DNA of 64,000 nucleotides from Symsagittifera roscoffensis (Eukaryota > Xenacoelomorpha > Acoela > Convolutidae), in the NCBI RefSeq assembly GCF_963678635.1, contig NC_087071.1, positions 40,441,797-40,505,796 on the forward strand. Direction: 5' to 3'. The position numbers were made by a program, and so were the translations under genes. The notes under the pieces are model-generated. The model was not told where the DNA came from, did no database searches, and saw nothing but the letters and a program-made list of their open reading frames with translations. Below, one piece after another: positions 51,211 through 61,418 of the stretch. Position 1 is the first letter of the stretch, and every line of letters begins with the position of its first letter.

Positions 51211-51670
51211 CCGGGGTTGAGAAATTAGACGATAAGCAAATTAGACGGATGTATTTAAAAGGAAATTAGACGATTTTGCAAAACTGCAATTCTGAGAAAA
51301 TCGACAAAAGTGAGAGAGATTAAAACTGTTTGCAGACAAATTGCGTGAGAAAAATAAAATTGTTTGCAGACAACAGTTAAATTTCGGTGGCCAAAAATTT
51401 GAAAAGTCAATCATGCATATTTTGTTCAATACAAAACTCTTCTCTAATATTCGAAACAATTTATTAACATTTAAACTAACTGTTTCGATAGGTATGAACA
51501 TTTATGTTCTTTTTGTATTTGTGAAATTTGACTCTTGAGAAAAAATTTTGTTGCCCTTTCCTTTTCATAGCTTTTTGTCGACAATGCAAGATCTGTAAAA
51601 AATAAATTTCGTGTAATTTTGTTTTTATAGCATCCGTCTAATTTGCTCATCGTCTAATTTTCTAGACCCC
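51211..51670. mobile_element. MITE with roughly 40-bp terminal inverted repeats
   Basis: Left arm (51,213-51,251) and right arm (51,631-51,670) are near-perfect complements containing AAATTAGACGAT and AGCAAATTAGACGGATG. The flanks aatgtgtc and aatgtgac agree at 7 of 8 bases, a candidate 8-bp duplication. It is 460 bp. A frame at 51,341-51,538 is not convincing. Confidence 0.75.
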
Positions 51671-52511
51671 AATGTGACCAATTTTCAGTGTCACTTGTTG
51701 TTTACTTTGATTTATATATCGCGCTATTAACGCGTAAGCGGAGATTTAATCCGTCTTAGAAACCTTTTCAAATTGGTTCAATGAAGCTTATATGTCATAA
51801 ACGATTTCTTAATAGGAGCAAAATCAATCACCTAATACTTAATATAGCGGGAGGGGGGATGCTTTTACAAAAAGTCTCAATTAGAAAAAAATTAATTTAT
51901 TTTTATTACCTTTAAATTTTTCATGTTATTACAGCTCCATAGTCCCTAAAAGGCAGCCGGAACATTCAGGGCTTCATCTTGATATGAGCAGGCTTGTTCT
52001 GTTTATTAACCGAAGAATTTAGAGTTGAATTTAGCTCTAATTTGTTATTTTCATCCATTCTTAATTTCCAATAAATCATCGCTGTTTGACTTATGTTCAT
52101 CGATGAAAAATTGCTGCTGCATCGATCAATCAATTAACACGGAATCACGCATGAAAAATTTTTAAAAAAACTAGAAACCCAGGAACTTTCTTTCAGTCCA
52201 TCTTGAAGAGCAGTTTTGTATTAAGATGAACAGTAAAAATTGGGACAAAAATTGTGAATGATGTCTTCTAAGTCTAGTTTTCCCAATGGCCAATTGGTTG
52301 CAATTAATTGGATTTGAGTTCTAGACTATCAAATAAACTGATTGCTCTTGAATAAATTGATTTTTCTCCAAAACTTAATTTCGAACGCCACTTGTCCAAT
52401 TATTAGACACTATGCGAGCTCTTTTCCTAAAAGCTCTGAATAAATAATTAATCAGAATTTTATCAATCACTCATTTTTTTAAGATTTTTGCAAATGATAT
52501 TAATTTTATAG

Positions 52512-52587
52512 GCTGTGGAAAGTAGCATTCATCGGAATGGTCGGAGTGATTGATCTTGACGAATTCCTTCCAGCCTTCCCGGAATGA
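52512..52587 (+). CDS. Candidate terminal exon (24 residues), orphan
   Basis: After acceptor attttatag the frame reads LWKVAFIGMVGVIDLDEFLP then AFPE and stop. GC content is well above the flanks. It needs an upstream exon ending in phase 2. The potential donor at 46,820 in the VWD gene has that phase. The protein family is not recognised. Confidence 0.35.
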
Positions 52588-52671
52588 CGAAAAACGCTAG
52601 TCATGCAATTTTCTTGAAAAGATTGATAGTCATCAGAAAAATTGGCATGAAAAGTTTGGTATTATTGATTT

Positions 52672-52872
52672 CATTACGAGGCCAAACTGAGCACTGACTA
52701 GGCGCACAATTTCGTGTCTGTATGTTCCTGGATTTCAGAGACAAGTCCAAAACATGTTAAATTTTTGTCGGAACGATCAAAAAAAAAGAAAGAACAAAAG
52801 AAGAACAAAGGTAGCGTCCTTGTTGCGAAAGCCGCTTACAATTCTCAAAATGCACAGTTTGGCCTCGTAATG
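52672..52872. mobile_element. MITE, family A copy 1
   Basis: 201 bp between CATTACGAGGCCAAACTG and its complement CAGTTTGGCCTCGTAATG. It shares its interior ('tgttcctggatt', 'gcgtccttgttgcg', 'ccgcttacaattc') with 57,804-58,007. Confidence 0.75.
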
Positions 52873-52874
52873 TT

Positions 52875-54100
52875 TTTATATGATAACTGTATGATTGGCA
52901 TTTTCCAAAAACTAAAAAAAATGTTTTTTTTTAAATTTTTAAATTAGGTTTGTTCCTACTTTTTCTGGGTTGTGTTTGTAACCAAAAAAAAATTAGTTAA
53001 GCTTTAGTTAGAGCTAAAGTCGCGAAAGGTTTTATAGTCTTTTTTGTACAAGGCATTGAAAAGGAACTGGATGAAAATGTCTTACACAAACAAAAAAGAT
53101 AGTAAAAAACTTCTATTTTTGGCAAACAGTTTCACAGATGCGGAAAAAAAAAACAATTCAGCTTTCGTGTAACCATGCCAAAAAATTGTTTCGGAAAATA
53201 TTTGTTTGAGTACGAAATTCGTTTGCGCTTGATGAGAATAGGAAACAATTTTTGGGGCAGCTCTGTAACTACTTCAAAAAGTGTTGAGATTCGCTATCAA
53301 AAAAACGCTAGTCGCATATTTATGTTTTCATTTATCGAAATTGTTTGATAAACATTTTTTTTTTTGCGAAAAAAGATGTGGGTTTTATTTATGAGGTACA
53401 AAAACTATTATGTCAAAACAAGAAAAAACGTTTAAAATTCGATAACCCTATTTTGGCAAAACTATATGAAATTTGTAAGTGTACCCTTTTTTCATAGGTT
53501 GAGTTTGTGCAGTTGTATTTTAGGGTTATGGAAGTTCAGCCGGGTTTTTAAAACACTTTTAAAAATAGCTTATTACGGAAAAGAGGTTGAAAACCCGGGT
53601 TGACCAAAAATGCTTATCATACAATTTTCATATATGAAAAATTGCTTATCATACATTTTCGTACAATTCTATAGATACAGAGAATGTTAAGAATTATGTT
53701 AAGAAGATGATTTTTTTTAAATTAGAAATATGCCTTTATCAGACATTGATCAGACATAAAATTAGATCTCAAAATACGAATCTCGGCCAAATTGACAAGC
53801 TATCTGCGGAAACTAGGGTAAGAATATCGCAGTGACCCGACCTTGTGAAGTTTGCTTCATGGTCTGTATTTGCTTCTTAATTCCAGAATAAGTTTATCAA
53901 AAATAGATAAACCTATTTTTATGAGCCCAATAGTCAGATTAAATCATATTATAATAAATTATTCAGATCAACTTTGATCATCTCTCTTCTCTTATCTAGA
54001 TTTCTTATTGTGTTTTGGTAAGAACTTTGCTGAAATTAACTTCATGATAAGTTTTTCGAAGACTGCAATAGTAAAAAATCGTATCAGTTAGCTTGGCATC
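52875..54100. other. Non-coding, no gene recognised
   Basis: AT-rich with homopolymer runs. At 53,592-53,680 there is a copy of the CCCGGGTTGA...AATGCTTATCATACAATT repeat also found at 62.2-64.0 kb. Confidence 0.4.
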
Positions 54101-54108
54101 CCCTCCTC

Positions 54109-54191
54109 TCTGATTGGCTGCACAAACCCCCCTCCGCCAACCTCGGACGAGCATAAATTTTTTGGTGCGACGAGTGGTTCTGCAAGGTTAC
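54109..54191 (+). promoter_or_regulatory. Likely promoter and first untranslated exon of the small secreted protein gene
   Basis: An inverted CCAAT box (GATTGGCT, 54,112) and a TATA-like CATAAATTT (about 54,150) precede a short GC-richer stretch ending in a strong donor, AC/GTGAGT at 54,192. The matching acceptor (gatattttag) ends at 54,421, 13 bp before the ATG. This is inference from motif spacing. Confidence 0.4.
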
Positions 54192-54434
54192 GTGAGTAAA
54201 CAAAACATGTTTGCCTGCCTATTTTAGCCCGCATTTCAATTTTTAAAAAGTCGAACTATTTATCTTTTTTACTAATTAGATTTCTGAAACTAAGAAATTT
54301 TATTCGTTAATTCCAGTTAAGATTTAAATTCCATTTATTTAAACTAGTTTCCAGACTGTATAATTTTCTGGCTTCGATGAGTTTTTTTCATAGATAAGAT
54401 TTTTAATCATTGATATTTTAGGCCGGCTAGAAAT

Positions 54435-54555
54435 ATGCTGCGCATTCAATTATTCATAACTTTCTTCTGTGTTGCTCTATACTTTACTTCAATCGTTCAT
54501 GGGGACTGGAACTCAACAGGCTGGGGGGACGATTATTCAACGAACATTACTGATG
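54435..54555 (+). CDS. Small secreted protein exon 1
   Basis: ATG at 54,435 is the first after acceptor 54,421. It encodes the signal peptide and DWNSTGWGDDYSTNITD, with two sequons. Confidence 0.7.
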
Positions 54556-55415
54556 GTGACGTGCCATATAATTAGTAGCAAAAAGGTGGAACAGACATTA
54601 AATTTTTTTTTCAATTAATCTGCTTATTTTGAACATTTACCGCATGCAAATTTGAATTTTTATGTTTTTTATGTGAGCTTGAGTCATTTTTTTTTGTCCG
54701 AAAAATTAGCTTTTTCAAAAGTTTTCTGAAAAAGATTATTTGCTCTTTTTATTAATTCGGTCAGTTTAAATTTTTTGCAACTCTATTACGTAAACATGTC
54801 TCATAGCGCATACGGTGTCAATTCTCACGCGGAAAGGACCAAATGCGCTAAAAATGTTAACCAATTTGTCCCCACTAAAGTGTTCAAACTGATTGATTTT
54901 ATTGTTTAGTTGCATTGAACTTAAGAATAAAATATTCTGATTGGCTGCCAAATTTTTTCGTTCATTCGGTCCTTTCGCGCGTGAGGCTTTCTACAAAAAA
55001 AAAACACTAAGAACCGGTAAAATTTTTGACTTTTCTGTTCAATTGAGCTCTGATTAAAATAACGCAATACGTAAATTTGCCCATTTTTTCAATTAGTTGC
55101 TGAATTTTTTCAGAACTTTTTCTAGGAAACTGGGGATATTTCTAGGGTTGCGAAACGCTATGTTTCCCGAAACACATCCGAAGCCTTTTGTGAAAACTTT
55201 ATTTCATACTCTATGACATCAAAAAGATATGTGACGTCACCACTACAGACTATGGAAGTAACGATGACTTCAATGCAACTGATGTGCCGCCTACCTTGGA
55301 AGTTGATGTTTACGACGTGAATGGAGCTGATGAACCAGAAAACGAATATATTCAGTTCAATTCTACTGATTTTGATAATTCAACTGATGAAAACATTGGT
55401 TGGAATGAACTGTAA
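54435..55415 (+). CDS. Small secreted acidic glycoprotein, two exons, 95 aa
   Basis: Joins 54435-54555 and 55249-55415. Donor G/GTGACG and acceptor cactacag meet in phase 1 and give a continuous 95-aa frame ending in TAA. Residues 1-23 are a clear signal peptide (MLRIQLFITFFCVALYFTSI and VHG). The mature part, about 72 aa, has no cysteine, is rich in Asp, Glu and Asn, and holds five N-glycosylation sequons (NST, NIT, NAT, NST, NST). No basic cleavage sites are seen. It should enter the secretory pathway and be heavily glycosylated. I do not recognise a family. The signal peptide, splice phase and a downstream AATAAA together argue that it is real. Confidence 0.72.
54556..55248 (+). other. Intron of the small secreted protein gene
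   Basis: 693 bp. It contains an inverted pair, CACGCGGAAAGGACCA (about 54,826-54,841) and GGTCCTTTCGCGCGTG (about 54,967-54,982), that could fold into a stem or mark a small foldback element. Confidence 0.6.
55249..55415 (+). CDS. Small secreted protein exon 2
   Basis: Encodes YGSNDDFNATDVPPTLEVDV, then an acidic tail with FNSTD and DNSTD and the C-terminus GWNEL. Strong third-codon and composition contrast with the flanks. Confidence 0.7.
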
Positions 55416-55551
55416 TTAAAAAATTAGTGTTTTGTTATTTTTTATTTAAAATCCAATTTAATTTAAACCTATGAGTATATCATAATAGCAAATTGTGCTT
55501 TAAAATTATTTTTGGCACGGTTTTGAATGCGAAGACTTCTACTCAGAACAT

Positions 55552-55557
55552 AATAAA
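55552..55557 (+). terminator. Polyadenylation signal AATAAA
   Basis: It lies 137 bp after the stop of the small secreted protein gene. Confidence 0.45.
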
Positions 55558-56028
55558 ACGCAGTACAATTAAGCTACTTTTTAATTCTGTGTGGTGGCGA
55601 ATCTTGAGTCTGTGTTATTTGGCTTCACGGTTGGATCTAGATTCCAGGTTTTCATCGGTGGAGATAGCAGGAATTTTCAAAAAAAGTAATGCCAGAGGAG
55701 ACGCTTTTTGTGGTAGAGGCTTTGAGAAGCGTCAGTCAAGAAGAACCCGGGTCTTAGTAAAATTCAAAATTTTTAAGAATCATGTAAGAAACTTTAAAAC
55801 CAATACGTTTGTCCTGTAATAATCTTATAAGAACCTTGTAAGAAAACAAGAAAATTAATTGAGATGAAAGATTTTTTTTAAGAAAAAGAATTAAACAGTA
55901 ACTCTAACAGATAGTTCGAACCTATCCACCACACACTCGCAAACATACACTCGCCAATAAACAGAGCTACCCCTTTCAGCCTTAAATTCAATAAAAAATT
56001 AAAATTATTTATGGTTAGGCTAATGAAT

Positions 56029-56885
56029 TAGGTTATTAAATTTTGGAAATTTTGAAATGTGTCATTTTTGAAATAGCTTCTTATAGAATTCATTTTCCAC
56101 AACAAGTTTCAAAAACTTGAAAGATTCCTATAAAATTTTTGAAAAAACTATTGCTCACATGATGCAAAATTTTTGTAAGGTTGTAGATTTTTCTTTAATA
56201 GGTTCTAGAATGAGGCTCATAAAAAGTCTAAGGTCAGAATTCGTGCAGATAGTTTAACGAGTTCAAATTCTATACCAAAATTATACTTCTTAATAAAACC
56301 AAATCTAAATAACAATGGCTATTAAAGATCTACAAGTTCTTAATTTCATTCAGCTCCTCCCTCTGAAGACACCACAGACAAAAAAACGATATATTTTTTT
56401 CATTAAGGTCCGAATTTTCAGTTTTACTTAAAAACAACAAGCGAATATCCTTTAGGATAGTCGTTTGTTGTTTTTAACTAGCACTGAAAAGAATTTTCAC
56501 CTTAATAATGAAAAAATATATATTGTTTTTTTTTCTGTGATGTCTTCAGAGGGAGGGTCTGAACGAAATTAAGAACTTGTAAATCTTTAATAGCCATTGT
56601 TATTTATACTTGGTATTATTAAGAAGTCTGGTATAGAATTTGAACTCGTTAAACTATCTGCACGAATTCTGATCTTACACTTTTTATGAGCCTCATTCTG
56701 ATGTGGGGAAACCAATGAAAGAAAAATCTAGAAGCTTACAAAAATTTTGCATCATGTGAGCAATAGTTTTTTCAAAAATATTATAAGAATCTTTCAAGTT
56801 TTTGAAACTTGTTGTGGAAAATGAAATTTATAAGAAGCTATTTCAAAAATGAAACATTTCAAAATTTCGAAAATTTAATAACCTA
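56029..56885. repeat. 857-bp foldback: two arms of about 420 bp
   Basis: The left arm (56,029-about 56,450) and right arm (about 56,455-56,885) are reverse complements with few differences. Both outer ends read TAGGTTATTAAATTTT. The centre is the short palindrome TATCCTTTAGGATA. A transcript would form a very long hairpin. A partial direct copy of the right arm follows at 56,886-57,080. Confidence 0.9.
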
Positions 56886-57080
56886 ACTAGCACTGAAAAG
56901 GATTTTCACCTTAATAATGAAAAAATATATTGTTTTTTTTTTCGTGATGTCTTCAGAGGGAGGATCTGAATGAAATTAAGAACTTGTAAATCTTTAATAG
57001 CCATTGTTATTTATATTTGGTATTATTAAGAAGTCGAAGTTTGGTATAGAATTTGAACTCGTTAAACTATCTGCACGAAC
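56886..57080. repeat. Partial direct copy of the foldback right arm
   Basis: The sequence from 'ctagcactgaaaaggatttt' to 'aaactatctgcacgaa' repeats 56,477-56,667 with a few changes, including an 'aagtcgaagtttgg' variant. Confidence 0.85.
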
Positions 57081-57081
57081 A

Positions 57082-57263
57082 AGGAAGTTGGCTACTGCGA
57101 GTTAAACTCAACACTAAGAATTTTTTTAATAAGATAGAGACAAAGTTTCAGAAAAACAAAATGCTGAAAACAATTATTTTAAGCATTTTGTTTTTCTGAA
57201 ACTTTGTCTCTATCTAAGTTTAAAAAAATTCTTAGCGTAGTGTTTAACTAGCTAACTTCCTTT
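57082..57263. repeat. Second inverted repeat, about 180 bp
   Basis: The left arm from AGGAAGTTGGCT and the right arm ending AGCTAACTTCCT flank a long matched stem containing AGATAGAGACAAAGTTTCAG and its complement. The loop is an A/T stretch near 57,170. It ends about 8 bp before a splice acceptor. Confidence 0.85.
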
Positions 57264-57271
57264 TTGTGCAG

Positions 57272-57416
57272 CCCAAAACCCCATCAAGCTTGGAGAACCT
57301 CAAAGTCTTCTAGAAATTGCTATCTTTGTGATCTTGGGAGTAGGGGGAACAAAAGTTTCAATTGTTATAATCACCAAAGGAAAATCTGAGATTGCGGACA
57401 TTCTATATCTTAGCGG
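57272..57416 (+). CDS. Candidate internal exon, weakly vWA-like
   Basis: After acceptor tttttgtgcag an open frame reads QNPIKLGEPQSLLEIAIFVI, then GVGGTKVSIVIITKGKSEIA and DILYLSG, ending at donor GG/GTATGG in phase 2. Alternating hydrophobic strands and the KV.IVI.T.GKS stretch faintly recall the core of von Willebrand A domains, but the metal-site residues are not all there. There is no partner exon in phase. Unassigned. Confidence 0.35.
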
Positions 57417-57803
57417 GTATGGAAACGCGATGTTTAAATTAATCCATCGGAAGATGCGGATTAATTTTTTTCTCCCAATGTATTGATAATACTAAAAATC
57501 AAGGTCGATACTATTTTAAACAGAAGCACCTTGTAGAAAAATAACCGATTTGATTTTCAACAATTATATGAAACTAGGAAGATACATTTGCTAAAAACAG
57601 AAAATCCAGAATAAACTTATCCGGAACAACATTATCCGGAAGGAAACAGAGGACGAGCGAGAGCCTGGTGCACTTCTTTGGAGCTATAGCAGCCGTTATA
57701 GCTCTAAGTCCTGTGTCGTTTTTTCGAATGTCAAACCAGCTGAAGATTAGCTGTTGTTATTGTAAAATATAACGCCGTCTGGACTAAGGGACTACTTCCT
57801 AAT

Positions 57804-58007
57804 CAATACGAGGTCAAACTTTGCATTGGATAGGCGCATAATTTTGTGTCTGCATGTTCCTGGATTCCAGAAACAAATATTTAAACATGTTAAAATTTTG
57901 TGGGAAAGATCAAAGCAAAATTAGAGAACAAAAGAAGAATATAGGAGCGCGTCCTTGTTGCGGAATCCGCTTACAATTCACAAAATACACAGTTTGGCCT
58001 CGTGATG
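57804..58007. mobile_element. MITE, family A copy 2
   Basis: 204 bp, from CAATACGAGGTCAAACT to CAGTTTGGCCTCGTGATG, with an interior shared with 52,672-52,872. Confidence 0.72.
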
Positions 58008-58144
58008 ATGACCTTGTCGTTGAGGGATTACGACTAATGACTTTGCCGTCTGGACTTCCTTCTGTGTTTTTTTTTAAGATCGGCAAGGGAAGACCCATTT
58101 TGAATACGTATTTACAATATCCCTTTACATAGGATTTTTTGCAG

Positions 58145-59440
58145 TAGGCGGAGAGTTTCCTGTATCGAACTCTGCTGCACACTTTTTCTCTTGTCCGAGC
58201 TGGTTCATTCGATGTCAGGCTCAACTTATAAAAATTTTGATGATAATTAAAATCAAGACAACGAACAATTAACCAAAGAAAAAAACCTGCAAGATGGCCA
58301 AATTATAATCAATCAGCTATCGAAATTTTTGAGCCTTCAAATAATCTATTTAATTGCTTCTCGCCCTTCAAATCGACAGTAACTTCTTATACAGTGATTC
58401 TCTTCTTTTTGAAGGAATTCTAATTTCAGCATCGCTCACGCACTCCATCACGCATCACGCAGTCTATCTATATCGTTTTTCTGTCATTTTCTTTAAAAGA
58501 TTCAAAAAAGTATTTTGGGTGTATAGGAAAACATGTTGGACTCTGCCTTAAGTGAGTATAAAACTACCGTTTTTTGTTACCGTTGAAAACCACCGTTAAA
58601 ATATAAAAACTACCGTTTTTTGTAATTTTCCGGACAATTTTTTTCATGTAATTTTCTTATGTTTTTGACTGAGTCTTTAAAACATTTCAGTTGATAAAAA
58701 GTCATCGTTGTTCGGTCCAAAAATTTATTTATGTAACTGAGGTAAATTTAGAGTGTTGACAATTATGTGAAATATTATTTCAAACTAGGTTTGCTATTTT
58801 TGACCATTTTATCAATAAAAGTTTTTGACAGGTATTAGTTGAAATTAATCTGTTTCTTTTCTTTTCTAAAAATACATTTTTTTTTCAAATTTTAACAGCA
58901 AAAAGTTAAACAGCAAACTGTGTTTTTAAAACTGAACCAGCTAAACCTAATTTCAAAAAAAAAATAACTGAGAAAAAGCTTTTGTGAAGTAATGCAAAGG
59001 TGAGAAACGGATTTTCAAATTCGTAACAATTCTTGAACTTGTGATGGTTCCACACCAAAAAATGCCATATTAGTTTTGCCATATGCATTTTTAAATTTCA
59101 ATTCACAAACATGATACATAGAACATTGGTTTTACATAATGGGTTTGGATAAATTATGACTAAAGAAATTAAAATAATCGATTTATTTTTTGCAAAGTCA
59201 GTCGCAGTTTTTCAGACAAAATCAAATATCACACATTCAGCTTTTTTGATTTGAATTAATTTTTTAGTGATTTTTGGGTGAAAAACGACGATTTTGGCTC
59301 TATCATACTGTGGGTATAGAAGTTGTCAATATTTTTTGATTCGTGATATCTTAAAGTTTTTTTGGATTATAATGTTGTTCTTAAGTATTGGCGTTTGAAA
59401 AATGTTTCTTGAACTTGAAATTACGAAATGATGAGAAATT
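58145..59440. other. No gene recognised; weak candidate exon at its left end
   Basis: From an acceptor (ttttttgcag, 58,144) a frame reads GGEFPVSNSAAHFFSCPSWF for about 30 residues, but no donor or partner could be fixed. Further right are short repeats 'aaactaccgttttttgt' (58,561 and 58,606) and AT-rich sequence. Confidence 0.3.
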
Positions 59441-59457
59441 TTATTCATTAATTGCAG

Positions 59458-59534
59458 CATTTTTGGTGCCGCTCATAGTCTTTCTCACGGGCGTCAGATT
59501 ATGTTTTCATTCCTGCATTAATGAAAACTGCTGA
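59458..59534 (+). CDS. Candidate terminal exon encoding a membrane anchor
   Basis: After acceptor attaattgcag the frame reads FLVPLIVFLTGVRLCFHSCI and NENC, then TGA. One hydrophobic helix plus a short cysteine-bearing tail is typical of the last exon of a type I membrane protein. It needs an upstream exon ending in phase 1, which I could not identify. It is the only GC-rich patch in about 1 kb. Confidence 0.35.
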
Positions 59535-61180
59535 AAGGTAAAATTGCACTAACAGTTGTTTTTCTTTGATTGTGTGTTTTATTTTCAAACGGTTTTTACA
59601 AGGAAACAAAGCTTTCATTCATAGCACAATATATGCAACGTATACTTTTCATGTATTTTTTTAAATTTAACAAACACTTTTCATATTGATAAGATTTTCC
59701 TCGCCATTTTCAGAAAAGTTGTTTCTCTGTAGTCTGGAGAGTTAAGTAAACCCAAAATAGACATTGGAGCCAAAATGACCTTCCGGCTTTTATTTTTAAA
59801 CAAACCAAAGCAGTATATACTCGCTCGAAAAAGACTTTGGAAGTATTGAATTGCGTTGAAAACAGATTTTGGTATTAACTTGATTGTAAAAAGATCCTAT
59901 TTCAGGTATTATTATATTGAAACTTTTATACTGGAAAAACACAGATAACCGCGACTCATTTTCCCTCCTTTTCTGATTTCTAGATATTGTTTGATAAGCT
60001 ATTGTCAAGTTATTAAAAGTGAGAAAACTCAAAATTTTGCTAAAAATAAATTTTTTCTCTGAGGCTTGTAAGAGCAAGAGAACTTATAGCAAGAACAATC
60101 AAACATAATAAATGTCTCGACCAAATTCCGGCTTCCTTCTTTCTAACTATTTAAACTTTTTTCTTCTTCGCTGGTTTTACAACCAAATGAATCAGACTAA
60201 TCAGGAATGCTGCTCAGTGCAAACATATTGCATGAAAGTGACGTATATTTAAGCAAATTGTACTTCCTTTTGAAGCTGGATATCCATTTGGTTTTGCTGG
60301 TCCAGAACATAACCAAAATTACCACACAATCGACTTTTAAATAAGTTCCAATTTGTTCTCGCAGCCAAGTTTGGGCTTAAATAACCGAGTATACCGGATT
60401 GTTATGTTGATTTTTCGACAGTTATAATTGATTATATTTACTAACTTAGGTTTTCAAGAGATAAATAATCGATTATAATTAAATTTTCCAACAGATTATG
60501 TCTTATAATTTATTATAATTGATTATATTTCATGCAGAAAAACCACATAAACCGATTATAATCGATATGATCTATTTTGTGTTTCAAAATTCTGATTTAG
60601 TCAAACCAAAAGAATAAATTGTTTATGTTTTATGGTTAATAGTTTACAGTCAATAAAAGAATCTCTAAACAGGAGATGTTTTGAGTGACTTTGGTTCATC
60701 TGAACACAAAAATTACCACCACAAATCAAAAGTTTCTTAAGGATTCCTTCAAGTTAGTTGAAAGTTTCGCGCGGTCAGTGAAAATTCATGAAACTTGAAC
60801 TAGGTGCTGCTATTTTAGTGGTTGAAAAACAAAAAAGCATCAAGAAACAAATCTAATGCAGAAATGAAAATTAAAATCATTATATATTTTAATTGATTAG
60901 AAGACTGTTAGAATGGTTTTCCTGTTTTTCACATAAACCAACATCTATGGAAAACATAAAAAGTACGCAATTGAGATTCAAGGTTGAAGTCAAAATAGGC
61001 ATACAGAAGTGATTATAATTAATTGTAAAATGTTAAAAAGTTTTTGTGCAAAACAAAAATTTTACCAATTGAAGTAAAACATAATCGATTTCTCTGATTA
61101 TAAATTTATCGAAAAAAAAACGAATAAAGAATATATTATAACTGACTAAAAAGTATTATAATGGATTATATTTCGTTTTT

Positions 61181-61225
<45 letters not shown>

Positions 61226-61380
61226 TTATAATCATTAATAGATTCTAATAGATTTTTTCTCAGTTTAAGTAAGACGGGTACTCAAATCATATTTAAGTCA
61301 ATAAATGACGCACAAAACTGGATGCGGGTATCACTTGTGTTTTGTGAATGAGTAATTGTTTTCAGTTCAACACTTTTGCT
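59535..61380. other. Non-coding AT-rich DNA with TTATAAT palindromes and (AG)n
   Basis: No gene seen. ATCGATTATAATTA-type motifs cluster at 60,420-60,560 and 61,010-61,260. The segment 60,680-60,790 is a diverged member of the 49.3/50.0-kb repeat family. Confidence 0.5.
61182..61222. repeat. (AG)n microsatellite
   Basis: An AG dinucleotide run of about 40 bp next to a TTATAAT palindrome. Confidence 0.95.
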
Positions 61381-61418
61381 GCGATTTCCTATCTAATTCT
61401 CTCTTACACTTGGTACCG

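Noticed and set aside
52714-52947. 77-residue frame around 52.8 kb
   Set aside because: It overlaps MITE copy 1 and has a lysine-rich low-complexity peptide.
55493-55819. 108-residue plus-strand frame after the small secreted gene
   Set aside because: No family motif, ordinary AT-rich composition, and it covers the AATAAA of the upstream gene.
57910-58224. 104-residue minus-strand frame
   Set aside because: It runs through the MITE at 57,804-58,007, and no conserved motif is visible.
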